This document shows, in pieces, positions 53,236 through 62,089 of a stretch of 62,089 nt of DNA. Position numbers and translations under genes: made by a program. The notes beneath the pieces were generated by a model. That model did no database searches, had not been told where the DNA came from, and was given only the letters and a program-made list of their open reading frames with translations. Numbering within the stretch: the first letter of the stretch is position 1; the number at the start of each line of letters is the position of its first letter. Origin of the DNA: Nitrospirales bacterium. Its GTDB lineage: Bacteria > Nitrospirota > Nitrospiria > Nitrospirales > UBA8639. The DNA is taken from NCBI GenBank assembly GCA_020027205.1, contig JAHRAQ010000004.1, positions 1 through 62,089 of the forward strand, read 5' to 3'.

Positions 53236-54078
53236 TCAGTCAACGACAAACTCCCCGCCGTCGACGGCCAGCACGTTGCCGGTCAGCCACTGCGCCTTCG
53301 GATGACTCAACAAGCCGATGACCTCGGCCACGTCCTTCGGCGTCGTCAGCCGGCCCGACGGATTCTTCCGTTGCGCCAGGGTGATCATGTCGGCGGCCCC
53401 CGGGATTTTCCGCAGCGCGGGCGTGTCGGTAACCCCGGCCATGATCGAGTTGGCCGTCACCCCCAGCGGCGCCAGTTCCAGCGTGAGTTGTCGAACGTGC
53501 GATTCCAGCGCCGCCTTCGCCGCCGACACCGCGCCGTAGGTCGCCCACACCCGCGCGCCGCCGGCGCTGGTCATCGCAAAAATCCGGCCGCCGCGCCCCA
53601 TCAATTTCCCGGCCACCAACGCCTGCACCCAATAGACCAAACTGTTCGCCATGACGTCGAGCGTCATCTCCACCTGCGACTGACTCACGGCGTCGCCGGG
53701 CGTGCCGGCTCCGGACGTTTTTAATCCGGGGTCGGTGATAAACCGCTTCAACGTGCCGAAGGCCAGGGAATGCAGCAACACGCGAACGGGTCGCCGGTCT
53801 CCCGACGCGCCGCACGTTGTTCGAATTTCATCGATCACCTCACGCCGCTTTTCCGCGTCGGCCGCGTTCACGTTGAAAAACACCGCCTCGCGCCCCAACG
53901 CGCGAATGTCCCCCTGAATGCGTTCCGCGTTGGGCAACGTGGATTTGCGGTCGAGATGCACCCCCGCAATGTTCATCCCCAGCCCCGCCAGTTCCAGCGC
54001 CACCGCCTCGCCAAAACCGCTCGACGCGCCCAGGATTAACGCCCATTCCCCTTCCAGCGGTCGCTCATCCGTTGCCAT
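53236..54078 (-). CDS. Enoyl-[ACP] reductase, SDR type (FabI/FabL-like)
   Basis: 280 residues. Cofactor loop LILGASSGFGEAVAL (GASSGFG, 17-23) and LLHSLAFGTLKRFI. Catalytic Tyr181 and Lys188 keep the Y-X6-K spacing of enoyl-ACP reductases, not the Y-X3-K of ordinary SDRs. VTANSIMAGVTDTPALRKIPG and LSHPKAQWLTGNVLAVDGG end the fold. The gene sits between fabD and fabH, so reduction of enoyl-ACP is the likely task. FabI or FabL assignment needs a tree. Confidence 0.8.
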   Translation of the reverse strand: MATDERPLEGEWALILGASSGFGEAVALELAGLGMNIAGVHLDRKSTLPNAERIQGDIRALGREAVFFNVNAADAEKRREVIDEIRTTCGASGDRRPVRVLLHSLAFGTLKRFITDPGLKTSGAGTPGDAVSQSQVEMTLDVMANSLVYWVQALVAGKLMGRGGRIFAMTSAGGARVWATYGAVSAAKAALESHVRQLTLELAPLGVTANSIMAGVTDTPALRKIPGAADMITLAQRKNPSGRLTTPKDVAEVIGLLSHPKAQWLTGNVLAVDGGEFVVD

Positions 54079-54181
54079 GTGTTATCCTTTCCGCACCGGA
54101 CGCCCGCTCAAAGACGCCGCCGCCAACACCCGCGCCAAACCGGCGCGCCGTCTCACCCGTGCCCGCCGCCGCCGTCATTCC

Positions 54182-54440
54182 CACCTTTCCAGTCCGTCAT
54201 TCCCACTTTCCCAGTCCGTCATTCCCGCCTTCCTCTCCTTTCGTCATTCCCGACGTTAGTAGTCGGGAATCCATCCTTCTTTTTCCTTTGTCCGAACCAA
54301 GGGAAAACAACAACGGAAAGATGGATTCCCGACTCAAGATGCCTGCCCCCGACGTTTCCATTCGGGGGTCGGGAATGACGGACGGACGGAAGGATGCCTG
54401 CCACGACGTGCATGATGGTCTCGGCATCCGCGCGGGAATG
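54182..54440. repeat. REPIN doublet and CGTCATTCCC copies
   Basis: 54190-54240 has three degenerate CCGTCATTCCCACTT units, 54242-54381 a doublet with extra CCCCCGACGTTTCCATTCGGGGGTCGG, and short GATGCCTGCCA repeats follow. No gene is seen between fabH and the enoyl reductase. Confidence 0.85.
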
Positions 54441-54486
54441 TCGGGAAGGACGGACGGGAGGATGCCTGCCACCGCCGCCGCCGCCG

Positions 54487-55661
54487 CTACCACCGCATCA
54501 CCCCCGACGCCCAGGTCAGTCCCGCGCCGAAGGCCGCCATGACCACCACCTGCCCCGGCTGAACGGCGCCGCCGCGCACGGCTTCGTCCAGCGCCAGCGG
54601 GATCGACGCGGCGGAGGTGTTGCCGAATCGATCCACGTTGATCACCACCCGCTCCGGCGGCAATCCCAGCCGCTGTCCCACCGCGCGCAGAATGCGGATG
54701 TTGGCCTGATGCGGCACCAGCCAGTCGATGTCGGCAATCTCCAGCCCCTGCGCCGCGACCGCTTCCCGGACGGCCTCTTCCATGGTCTTGACGGCAATCT
54801 TGAACGTTTCGTTGCCGCGCATTTTGACGCAGTGCAGCCGCTCGGCCACCACGCGCTCCGACGGCGGGTCGCTGGAGCCGCCGCCCGGCACTTGAATAAA
54901 ATCCGAGAGTTTCCCGTCCGCGTGCAAATGCAGCGACAGGATGCCACGCTCGGCGTTGCTGCCGCCGTGACCGCCGCCGCTACCACCGTCGCCACCGCTA
55001 CCACCACCGCTGCTGCTGCTACCGCCGTCGCCGTCACCACCGCTGCTACCACTGCCGTCGTCACCACCGCCGTCGTCACCGTTGCCGCCGCCGTTGCCGT
55101 CACCGCTACCACTACCACCACCACCGCCGCCGTCATCACCGCCCCCGCCGCCGCCATCTTCCGCCGGCCCGACCACCACCGCGCCGGCGCCGTCGCCGAA
55201 CAGGACGCAGGTGTTTCGATCCGTCCAATCCGTCACCGCCGACATCACTTCCGACCCGATCACCAGCACGTAGCGGGCCCCCGTCCGCACAAACGCATCC
55301 GCCACGGACAGCGCGTAGACAAACCCGCAACAGGCCGCGGCAATATCACAGGCCGCCGCCCGCCCCGCTCCCAGTCGATCCTGAATGACGGACGCCGTCG
55401 ATGGCAGCGGCGAATCCCCCGTGCAGGTCGCCACCAGAATCAGATCGAGGGCCGACGCCGGCACCTTCGCGGCGGCCAGCGCCTGCCGCGCCGCCGGCAC
55501 GCCCAGGTCAGAACAGGCTTCGCCGGGAGCCGCCAGCCGCCGTTCACGAATGCCCGTCCGCTCCACAATCCAGGCATCGGACGTCGCCACCATTTTTTCG
55601 AGGTCGGCGTTGGTCAGCACCCGCGTCGGCACATAGGAACCCGTCCCCAGAATCCGACTTC

Positions 55662-55665
<4 letters not shown>
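54487..55665 (-). CDS. fabH: Beta-ketoacyl-[ACP] synthase III with a long Gly/Ser/Asp insert
   Basis: 392 residues, about 67 more than usual. Catalytic Cys112 in DIAAACCGF; His in WLVPHQANIR; Asn in RFGNTSAASIPLAL. After GAVVVGPAED (to residue 170) come about 67 residues of only Gly, Ser, Asp, Asn and one His (171-237), then the family resumes AERGILSLHLHADG. The DNA there (54955-55155) is a CCGCCGTCACC/ACCGCTACC-type microsatellite. The insert is in a surface loop in relatives, so activity is plausible. It starts fatty acid chains from acetyl-CoA. Overlaps plsX by four bases. Confidence 0.93.
54955..55155. repeat. Trinucleotide-type microsatellite inside fabH
   Basis: About 200 bases made of CCG/CCA/CCGCTA/CCGTCR triplets in frame with fabH (minus strand Gly/Ser/Asp), with no frame loss. 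Confidence 0.85.
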
Positions 55666-56696
<1,031 letters not shown>

Positions 56697-56741
56697 GCAG
56701 CCAGCGAAACTCCCGTGAGGAGGACGGAGGATGGGACGGGG

Positions 56742-56924
56742 TCAGCCCCGGTCAATGGCGATGATCGCCGCCCGCTTGTAGTAGCCGCACGACAGGCACG
56801 TCCGGTGAGGCAACATGCGTTCGTGACAGTGCGGGCACAGGGAAAAACTCGGCACGTGAAGTTTTTGATGGGTGCGGCGTTTATCCCGCCGGGACTTGGA
56901 ATGTCGATGTTTGGGATTCGGCAT
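56742..56924 (-). CDS. rpmF: 50S ribosomal protein bL32
   Basis: 60 residues. PNPKHRHSKSRRDKRRTH then CPHC and CLSCGYY, the zinc-binding form. Between the DUF177 gene and plsX as usual. Confidence 0.96.
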   Translation of the reverse strand: MPNPKHRHSKSRRDKRRTHQKLHVPSFSLCPHCHERMLPHRTCLSCGYYKRAAIIAIDRG

Positions 56925-56989
56925 GGAACACGCTCCTCACAGGACACATCCGACAACGCACGGCACACGGCGGCGGGCCGTACCCGGCG

Positions 56990-57529
56990 TCAGGACACCG
57001 GCGGCTTCCGCGAGAGTACGCGCACGTCCCGCAACACCGCAAAGGGCGACGCGACTTTGACTTCTTCGCACGCGCAGGCCGCCGTGTTCAGATTTTGCCC
57101 GCACACCTGGCACAGCCCCCGGCAGTCCTCCGAACAGAGCGGCTGCATGGGCGCGGACAAAATGACGTGTTCCCGCAACGCATCGTGCAAATCAACCCGG
57201 GCCGTGACCATGGGATACACATCGTCCGCCTCATCGCCGTCGCCGGCGTCCCCGGCCCCGCGCCGCTCCGGGTCCTGATACACCGCCCGAAACAGAATAT
57301 CCGCGGGCCTGTCAAACAATTCCAGGCAACGCACGCATTCGTGAATCAACACGCCGTGCAGTTCGCCGTCCACCCGGCAGTCCGTTTCGCCGGCGTAGAC
57401 ATAGGCCGTCAACGCAAGGACGTCCTTGATCCCGGGGTCCTTCTCCGCCAACCGCAGGTCCTCCCGGCTGACGGCGCAGGCCACGCGCAGACCTTCCGGG
57501 GGAACGTCGCGCAGGCTGACCGTCAGCAC
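56990..57529 (-). CDS. DUF177 (YceD) family protein
   Basis: 179 residues. CVRCLELFDRP, then EHVILSAPMQPLCSEDCRGLCQVCGQNLN with paired Cys matches DUF177/YceD, linked in bacteria to 23S rRNA processing and always near rpmF. The middle has an Asp/Gly-rich patch (GDAGDGDEADD). Confidence 0.9.
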   Translation of the reverse strand: MLTVSLRDVPPEGLRVACAVSREDLRLAEKDPGIKDVLALTAYVYAGETDCRVDGELHGVLIHECVRCLELFDRPADILFRAVYQDPERRGAGDAGDGDEADDVYPMVTARVDLHDALREHVILSAPMQPLCSEDCRGLCQVCGQNLNTAACACEEVKVASPFAVLRDVRVLSRKPPVS

Positions 57530-57632
57530 GGCCGCCGTCCCTCACCCCGGCGGCGCCGGCGACCGGCGACGGACGCGCCCCGCACATTGACAGCACCGGC
57601 CGGGGAAACCACGGGCTTCCCTCCCACGGCAT

Positions 57633-57860
57633 CTACCGTTCTTCGGCAAACGACAACAGGGCGATACTGCGGGCGCGCTTGATGGCGATGGTGAGTTTCC
57701 GCTGGTGCCTCATGCAGTTTCCCGAAATCCGTCTCGGAATGATGCGCCCCCGTTCCGTCAGAAAGTTCCGCAAGACGTTCACGTCCTTGAAATCAATCGG
57801 CGCCGGGTCATGACAAAACCGGCACACCCGGCGTCGTTGAAACAGTCGACCTCGTTCCAC
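57633..57860 (-). CDS. rpsR: 30S ribosomal protein bS18
   Basis: 75 residues. [32 protein letters not shown] and [22 protein letters not shown]. Cys residues suggest a zinc site. After ssb; rplI does not follow here. Confidence 0.96.
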   Translation of the reverse strand: MERGRLFQRRRVCRFCHDPAPIDFKDVNVLRNFLTERGRIIPRRISGNCMRHQRKLTIAIKRARSIALLSFAEER

Positions 57861-57878
57861 GTCGTGTCTCCTCGGACG

Positions 57879-58295
57879 TTACGCGCCTTCCGGCGGTTCC
57901 TCGTAGGCAGGTTCGACCGGGGCTTCGTCCGTACCCCCACCATGTTCAGGCGCCGCGGCTGGTCCTTGTTTTTTGGGAAGGAACGTCACGTATTGCGCCA
58001 CCACTTCATGCTTGCTGCGGCGTTGTCCTTCCTGATTTTCCCACTGCCGAAACTGCAACCGCCCTTCAACAATGGCACCCCGACCTTTGCTCAAATACTG
58101 GGCGCAATGTTCGGCCTGTTTGTCAAACACCGTGATATCCACAAAACACACTTCCTCTTTCTGTTCTTCTCCCTGACGAAACCGGCGACTCACCGCCAAA
58201 CCGAAACTGGCCACCGGCAGGCCGCTGGGCGTGTAGCGCAGTTCGGGGTCGCGCGTCAGATTCCCCATCAGGATGACTTTATTAAACGCCACCAT
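57879..58295 (-). CDS. ssb: Single-stranded DNA-binding protein lacking the usual acidic tip
   Basis: 138 residues from MVAFNKVILMGNLTRDPELR; a longer frame to 58427 is Pro-rich and not conserved. PSGLPVASFGLAVSRRF, VDITVFDKQAEHCAQYLSKG and VEGRLQFRQWENQEG are the OB-fold signature. The C-terminus is short and ends PAYEEPPEGA instead of the DDDIPF-like tip that binds partner proteins. It protects ssDNA. rpsF-ssb-rpsR order is standard. Confidence 0.94.
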   Translation of the reverse strand: MVAFNKVILMGNLTRDPELRYTPSGLPVASFGLAVSRRFRQGEEQKEEVCFVDITVFDKQAEHCAQYLSKGRGAIVEGRLQFRQWENQEGQRRSKHEVVAQYVTFLPKKQGPAAAPEHGGGTDEAPVEPAYEEPPEGA

Positions 58296-58302
58296 CGGCG
58301 GA

Positions 58303-58731
58303 TTACCCCGTCCCGGCAGGCGCGGCGGCGGGTGCACCGACGGGTGCGGTGCCGGCGGCGGCGGTGGGTGCGCCGACGGGCGCGGTGCCGGCGGCGGCAA
58401 CAGCGGCGGCGCCTTTCCCCTCGGCATCCACGGCCGGCGGCGCCTTGTCCGCTTTCACGGTCAGAAATTTCAGGACCGAATCTTCCAGCCGGTACAACCG
58501 TTCAAGTTCGCTCACCACCCGCCCCTGTGCCGACTCAAACCGGAGAAACACGAACGTGCCTCTCCGGTCATGCTGCATTTCATAGGCCAGTTTTTTCTTG
58601 CCCCAGTTCTCGGCGGTCAGCACCACGGCCCCGTGCTGCTCGATGATGGCCTTCGCCTTGTCGAGGACCGACGAGACGGCCTCATCGCTCAACGACGCCC
58701 GAAGAATAAACATGGATTCATAGACGGTCAT
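58303..58731 (-). CDS. rpsF: 30S ribosomal protein bS6 with an Ala/Gly/Pro tail
   Basis: 142 residues from MTVYESMFILRASL. ENWGKKKLAYEMQHDRRGTFVFLRFE and ELERLYRLEDSVLKFLTVK are bS6. The tail repeats TAPVGAPTAAAGTAPVGAP. GGGGAG precedes the ATG. Frames extending upstream are not conserved. Confidence 0.95.
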   Translation of the reverse strand: MTVYESMFILRASLSDEAVSSVLDKAKAIIEQHGAVVLTAENWGKKKLAYEMQHDRRGTFVFLRFESAQGRVVSELERLYRLEDSVLKFLTVKADKAPPAVDAEGKGAAAVAAAGTAPVGAPTAAAGTAPVGAPAAAPAGTG

Positions 58732-58917
58732 GGAGTCTCCCCGTTGTCCGTGCGACGCGCCGCACCCCCTTTGTCGACGGGGGCCGTCGTGGCGAAGGCG
58801 CGACGCTACCACAGGGGAAAATCCACTGTCAAACAGCGCGAAGGTGCGGTCGGCGTGTCGCGAAGGCGCGGTCGGCGTATCACGAAGGCGCGCCGCGTCC
58901 GTCGTCAACGCTCGCAC

Positions 58918-59487
58918 TCACGCCGGCGCGCGGCGATGATAGCGATTCATCGCTTCCCGCGCGCCGTCCCGTATCACACATTCCAGGATTTCAACGGCCC
59001 GGAGCATCGCGGGTTCAAGACAGTCCCGTTCCGCCCGCGTGAACGGCGCCAGCACAAACTCGGCCGGGTCCGCGTCCGCCGGCGGGCGGCCGATGCCGAT
59101 TTTCACACGCACAAACGCCTCGGTGCCCAGGGCCGCGCAGACCGACTGCACACCGCGATGCCCCCCGGCGCCGCCGCCGGATTTGACGCGAAGATGCCCG
59201 ACGGGCAGGTCCAGGTCGTCGTGCACCACGATCACGTCACAACTCCGAACGCCGTGCGTCTCGCGCAACGCCTCCACGACTCTGCCGGACACATTCATCA
59301 GCGCGTCGGGAAGCGCGAGCGCAATCGAATGACCGTGCAGTCGGCCGGTACCCTGGCGCGCCGGCCCCCGCGACGCGAGCGGAACGCGCCACTGCAACGC
59401 GGCGCGAGAGACGACTTCCCGTCCGATGTTATGACGAGTCGCGGCATAGGCGCCGCCGGGATTGCCGAGTCCGACAAGCAGCGTTAT
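58918..59487 (-). CDS. pth: Peptidyl-tRNA hydrolase with a non-ATG start
   Basis: 190 residues if read from ATA at 59487. The N-terminus LLVGLGNPGGAYAATRHNIG holds the catalytic Asn and His of the family and is needed for function. VIVVHDDLDLPVGHLRVKSGGGAGGHRGVQS follows. There is no ATG, GTG or TTG in frame before this motif. The first TTG (59397) would remove it. At the rplY/pth junction the bases read AAAATAACG where ATGA overlaps are usual; a single G-to-A change would give this. It recycles peptidyl-tRNA. Confidence 0.9.
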   Translation of the reverse strand: MTLLVGLGNPGGAYAATRHNIGREVVSRAALQWRVPLASRGPARQGTGRLHGHSIALALPDALMNVSGRVVEALRETHGVRSCDVIVVHDDLDLPVGHLRVKSGGGAGGHRGVQSVCAALGTEAFVRVKIGIGRPPADADPAEFVLAPFTRAERDCLEPAMLRAVEILECVIRDGAREAMNRYHRRAPA

Positions 59488-60185
59488 TTTTTGGACCCGC
59501 CGGGTTTGGACCCGCCGGGTTCGGCGGCGGGCGTGGTGTCCGGAGTGGCCGCCGGGGCCGCCGCGGCGGGGGCGGGGGCGCCTTCCGTGGTCAGCATGGC
59601 GGACAGTTTCTCTTCGGAAATCTGCGCGGTCACGTTGACGACCATCCCCCCGGGGTCGTCAAGGATTTTGAGGCCCTCGCCGACGGCGAGGTCGCGCACG
59701 TGAATCCCCTGATTCATGGCCAGCGCCGACACGTCCACCTCAAGGTGTTCGGGAATGGCGCGGGGCAGACATTCCACATGGATTTCGCGCATGGGTTGAT
59801 GCAGCACCCCCTTGTCGCGTTTCACGCCAATCGGCACGCCGCCCGTGACGTGGATGGGCACCGTCACGCGCACCACCTTGTCCAGGGACACTTCCAGCAA
59901 ATCGACGTGCAACATCGCATCGTCCACCGGGTCCCGCTGCACGTCCTGAATCACGACCATGCGTTGCTGGGCCTCTTCGCCGTCCCGAATGGTCAGGTCG
60001 ATCAGCCCCGTCCCGCCCGCCTGGGCGACCAGAATTTTATGCACCGCCTTGGGGTCCAGTTGGATCGACCGGGACTGCCCCCGGCCGTACACCACCGCAG
60101 GCACCTGCCCCGCCCGCCGGATGCGCCGGCCCGCCCCTTTCCCCGATTGAGTTCTGACCGTGGCTTCGGCAACAAACTGCATCAC
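59484..60185 (-). CDS. rplY: 50S ribosomal protein bL25 (CTC-type)
   Basis: 233 residues, two-domain CTC form. FVAEATVRTQSGKGAGRRIRR, VPAVVYGRGQS and the C-terminal TL5-like domain (VDVSALAMNQGIHVRDLAV). The tail is Ala/Pro-rich and ends GGSKPGGSKK. ATG 60185 or 60182 possible. Binds 5S rRNA. prs-rplY-pth is a common order. Confidence 0.94.
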   Translation of the reverse strand: MMQFVAEATVRTQSGKGAGRRIRRAGQVPAVVYGRGQSRSIQLDPKAVHKILVAQAGGTGLIDLTIRDGEEAQQRMVVIQDVQRDPVDDAMLHVDLLEVSLDKVVRVTVPIHVTGGVPIGVKRDKGVLHQPMREIHVECLPRAIPEHLEVDVSALAMNQGIHVRDLAVGEGLKILDDPGGMVVNVTAQISEEKLSAMLTTEGAPAPAAAAPAATPDTTPAAEPGGSKPGGSKK

Positions 60186-60270
60186 AGACCCCCATGGACG
60201 GCTTGCGGCGTGTTCGTCTCACGGCCCGTCCCGCCTTCCGACGCGCCGTCCGCCTTCACGCACCCGGCCC

Positions 60271-61251
60271 TCATTGTACCGGGTTCCGCCCCGAATAAAA
60301 AGGGGGCGGCGTATGAAACAACGAGGTGACGGATTGTTCTTCGTGAATCCGCTTGATGGCCTCGCCCAGCAACGGGGCCACGGACAGGATGCGGAGTTTG
60401 GAGCACCGCCGGTCCTTGTCCCCGATGGGCACCGAGTTCGTGGCCACCACCTCCGTCAGACAGGATTGCTGAATCCGCTCAATCGCCGGCCCCGACAGCA
60501 CCGGATGGGTGCACAGGGCCGACGCCGCGGACGCGCCGTTGTCCAGACAGGCCCTGGCGGTTTCCGCAATAGTCCCCGCCGTGTCGATCATGTCATCGAG
60601 CAGCAACACATGGCCGCCCTTCACGGTCCCGATAATGTTCATCACTTCGGCCTGATTCGGGCCTTCCCGGCGTTTGTCCACAATCGCCAGCGTCGCCTCC
60701 AGCCGTTTGGCAAACGCCCGCGCGCGCTCCACGCCGCCCGCGTCCGGCGAGACCACAACCAAATCCCGCATCCGGCTTTTGTTGACGTATTCAAACAGCA
60801 CCGGAGCGGCGTAGAGATGATCGACCGGGATGTTAAAAAACCCCTGAATCGGCTGCGCGTGCAAATCCAGCGTCAACACCCGGTGCGCCCCGGCCATGGT
60901 AATCAGGTCCGCCATCAACTTGGCGCTGATGGGGACGCGCGGCTGGTCTTTGCGGTCCTGCCGCGCATAGCCGAAATACGGAATCACGGCGGTGATGCGG
61001 TAGCCGGACGACCGTTTCAACGCATCCAGCATCAGCAACAACTCCATGATGGAGGTGTTGACGGGATGCCCGCAGGACTGCATCACAAACACGTCCCGCC
61101 CCCGCACGTTTTCCTCGATTTTGACCCGGATTTCGCCGTCGCTGAAGGTCGAGACCGTGGCCTTGGACAACGGCACGCCCAGATAGGCGCTCACGTCCTC
61201 CGCCAACGCGGGGTTGGCGGTCCCGGTGAACAACTTCAATTCGCCCGACAT
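60271..61251 (-). CDS. prs: Ribose-phosphate pyrophosphokinase
   Basis: 326 residues from MSGELKLFTGTANPAL. FSDGEIRVKIEENVRGRDV, YFGYARQDRKDQPRVPISAK, LDLHAQPIQGFFNIPVD, VVSPDAGGVERARAFA and the PRPP loop VLLLDDMIDTAGTI. Makes PRPP for nucleotides, His, Trp and NAD. First gene of the long minus-strand block; the promoter is at 61307-61335. Confidence 0.96.
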   Translation of the reverse strand: MSGELKLFTGTANPALAEDVSAYLGVPLSKATVSTFSDGEIRVKIEENVRGRDVFVMQSCGHPVNTSIMELLLMLDALKRSSGYRITAVIPYFGYARQDRKDQPRVPISAKLMADLITMAGAHRVLTLDLHAQPIQGFFNIPVDHLYAAPVLFEYVNKSRMRDLVVVSPDAGGVERARAFAKRLEATLAIVDKRREGPNQAEVMNIIGTVKGGHVLLLDDMIDTAGTIAETARACLDNGASAASALCTHPVLSGPAIERIQQSCLTEVVATNSVPIGDKDRRCSKLRILSVAPLLGEAIKRIHEEQSVTSLFHTPPPFYSGRNPVQ

Positions 61252-61306
61252 GCGCGATATTCCCGTGGATGCGGCGTTCAAAAAACGGGGAAGGAGACGG
61301 AAACAC

Positions 61307-61335
61307 TATGTAGGTCATTCAGGCGGGGTTGTCAA
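61307..61335 (-). promoter_or_regulatory. Promoter of prs and the downstream block
   Basis: TTGACA, a 17-base spacer and TACATA on the minus strand, about 55 bases upstream of the prs ATG. Confidence 0.6.
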
Positions 61336-61415
61336 CTTCCCCCGCCGGCGCCATTCCCGCCCCCGCCCTCTGCCATGCCCACTTCCTTCCCCCGCCGCCA
61401 TTCCCGCCCTTCCCC

Positions 61416-61640
61416 TCCGTCATTCCCGACATCTTTAGTCGGGAATCCATCTTTCAGTGATTGTTCCTGCCGTATTACAGACAGGCAATGCAACTGAAGG
61501 ATGGGAAACAGAAGGATGGATTCCCGACTACTAACGTCGGGAATGACGGACGAAGGACAGAATGAAGGACGGAATGAATGAGCGGAATAAAGGACGGACT
61601 AAGGACGGAATGGAGGACAGACTAAAGACGGACTAAGGAC
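61416..61640. repeat. REPIN doublet followed by GGACGGACTAA-type tandem repeats
   Basis: 61416-61549 is a doublet (CCGTCATTCCCGACA...GTCGGGAATGACGG) with a private middle. 61550-61640 is about eight imperfect 11-base units of AAGGACGGAAT/AAGGACGGACT kind. No gene in 61336-61715. Confidence 0.8.
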
Positions 61641-61715
61641 AGCGGGAGCGCACGCGGGCGTTGCTGCCTGCCGCCGCCTGCCGCTGTCTGTCACCGCCTG
61701 CCACCACCGCCGCCC

Positions 61716-62089
61716 CTACCAGGTCACATCCACCTTCAGTTGAATACCGTAGTCGGTGGCGGTGGTGACTTGTTCGGTGCGGGTGCCTTCGAGGCTCATG
61801 GTCATGGCGTCGGCCAGGGTCAGGCGTCCGCCGAGGTGGTAGGCGGGGGCGGCGCCCATGGTCAGGCCGCCGTAGGGGGTGAGTTGGCCTTGGCCGGCCG
61901 TCGTTGGCAGGCCGTAGGCCAGCGTCATCGCCATGGTGGTGCGCAGGCGCGCGCGACGTGCAGCGGTCGGGCCGGCGGCAGTCGCACCGACGGCGCCGCC
62001 ACCGGCGGCACCTGCGCCAACGCCACCGCCGCCGCGCAGGCCAACGCCCTGTTGCTGATTCCACAGCCGGGCCAGGCCGCCCTGACGCG
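61716..62089 (-). CDS. C-terminus of an outer-membrane/autotransporter-like surface protein (partial)
   Basis: The frame is open to the window edge. About 120 visible residues: LARLWNQQQGVGL, a Gly/Ala-rich stretch (GAGAAGGGAVGATAAG), then barrel-type strands LRTTMAMTLAYGLP, LTPYGGLTMG, YHLGGRLTL and MSLEGTRTEQ, ending YGIQLKVDVTW. A terminal aromatic residue on the last strand is the outer-membrane barrel assembly signal. The layout recalls C-terminal domains of large adhesin-like proteins. The passenger part is outside the window. Confidence 0.6.
   Translation of the reverse strand, partial: RQGGLARLWNQQQGVGLRGGGGVGAGAAGGGAVGATAAGPTAARRARLRTTMAMTLAYGLPTTAGQGQLTPYGGLTMGAAPAYHLGGRLTLADAMTMSLEGTRTEQVTTATDYGIQLKVDVTW

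Noticed and set aside
53236..54078. Ordinary SDR sugar or ketone reductase instead of enoyl-ACP reductase
   Set aside because: Tyr-X6-Lys spacing and position inside the fab cluster favour enoyl reductase; kept with moderate confidence.

Overview
GC-rich chromosomal segment of a Gram-negative bacterium. The Gram-negative call rests on a lipid-A N-terminal-domain protein beside a GT39-type glycosyltransferase, on secreted proteins with Sec signals, and on a C-terminal outer-membrane barrel ending in Trp. Gene order (ihfA-merR-tRNA-Pro; purA/tRNA-Lys/rimP-nusA-infB-rbfA-truB-rpsO-pnp; prs-rplY-pth-rpsF-ssb-rpsR...rpmF-plsX-fabH-fabD-fabG-acpP-fabF-rnc) is that of proteobacteria-like or neighbouring phyla (Nitrospirota, NC10, Desulfobacterota and similar). 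I cannot assign a species.

Layout. 1-133 is the right end of an IS1595-family element. 0.4-11.9 kb holds housekeeping and envelope genes: a MidA-like methyltransferase, a lipid/glycosyl transfer cluster, PAP2-ybeY-phoH, mutM, small zinc-ribbon genes, tRNA-Pro, merR-ihfA. 12.05-14.82 kb is a complete 2.8-kb IS1595-family transposon with 23-bp inverted ends and a perfect 8-bp target duplication. It carries a transposase, a small ORF, a C5 cytosine methyltransferase and a probable restriction endonuclease. 14.8-21.7 kb is an aspartate-family and citramalate amino-acid block (cimA, lysC, thrC, hom, aminotransferase). 21.9-27.4 kb is pdxJ-nnr-tsaE-mutS. Two secreted proteins of unknown role follow. 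29-38.1 kb is the pnp-rpsO-truB-rbfA-DUF503-infB-nusA-rimP translation block. Then come tRNA-Lys and purA with an attenuator-like leader. 40.0-43.2 kb is an AT-richer accessory patch: tandem coiled-coil/TM genes (one with an amber stop), a DnaQ-BRCT exonuclease, an unknown partner, and a DUF2283 gene with a frameshifted neighbour. 43.2-45.8 kb is panB-metF-like-folD. 46-47.7 kb holds a beta-propeller protein and a Cys-rich protein. 48-61.3 kb is one long minus-strand block from prs through ribosomal proteins and fatty-acid synthesis to rnc and a cyclophilin. The window ends inside a surface/outer-membrane protein.

Two themes run through the window. First, a palindromic repeat (REP singlets and REPIN-like inverted doublets, core ATTCCCGAC...GTCGGGAAT next to ATGACGG) fills most gaps of about 100 bp or more. 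It has also entered genes: in frame inside the G domain of IF2, and as the N-terminal extension of RbfA. Second, several genes have unusual edges or inserts. Pth lacks an ATG because an ATGA overlap reads ATAA, the transposon methyltransferase has no canonical start before motif I, and FabH carries a Gly/Ser/Asp insert of about 67 residues.

The strongest candidate for an undescribed unit is the transposon-borne restriction-modification system, inserted just upstream of the ihfA promoter. Everything here was read by eye; no database search was run.
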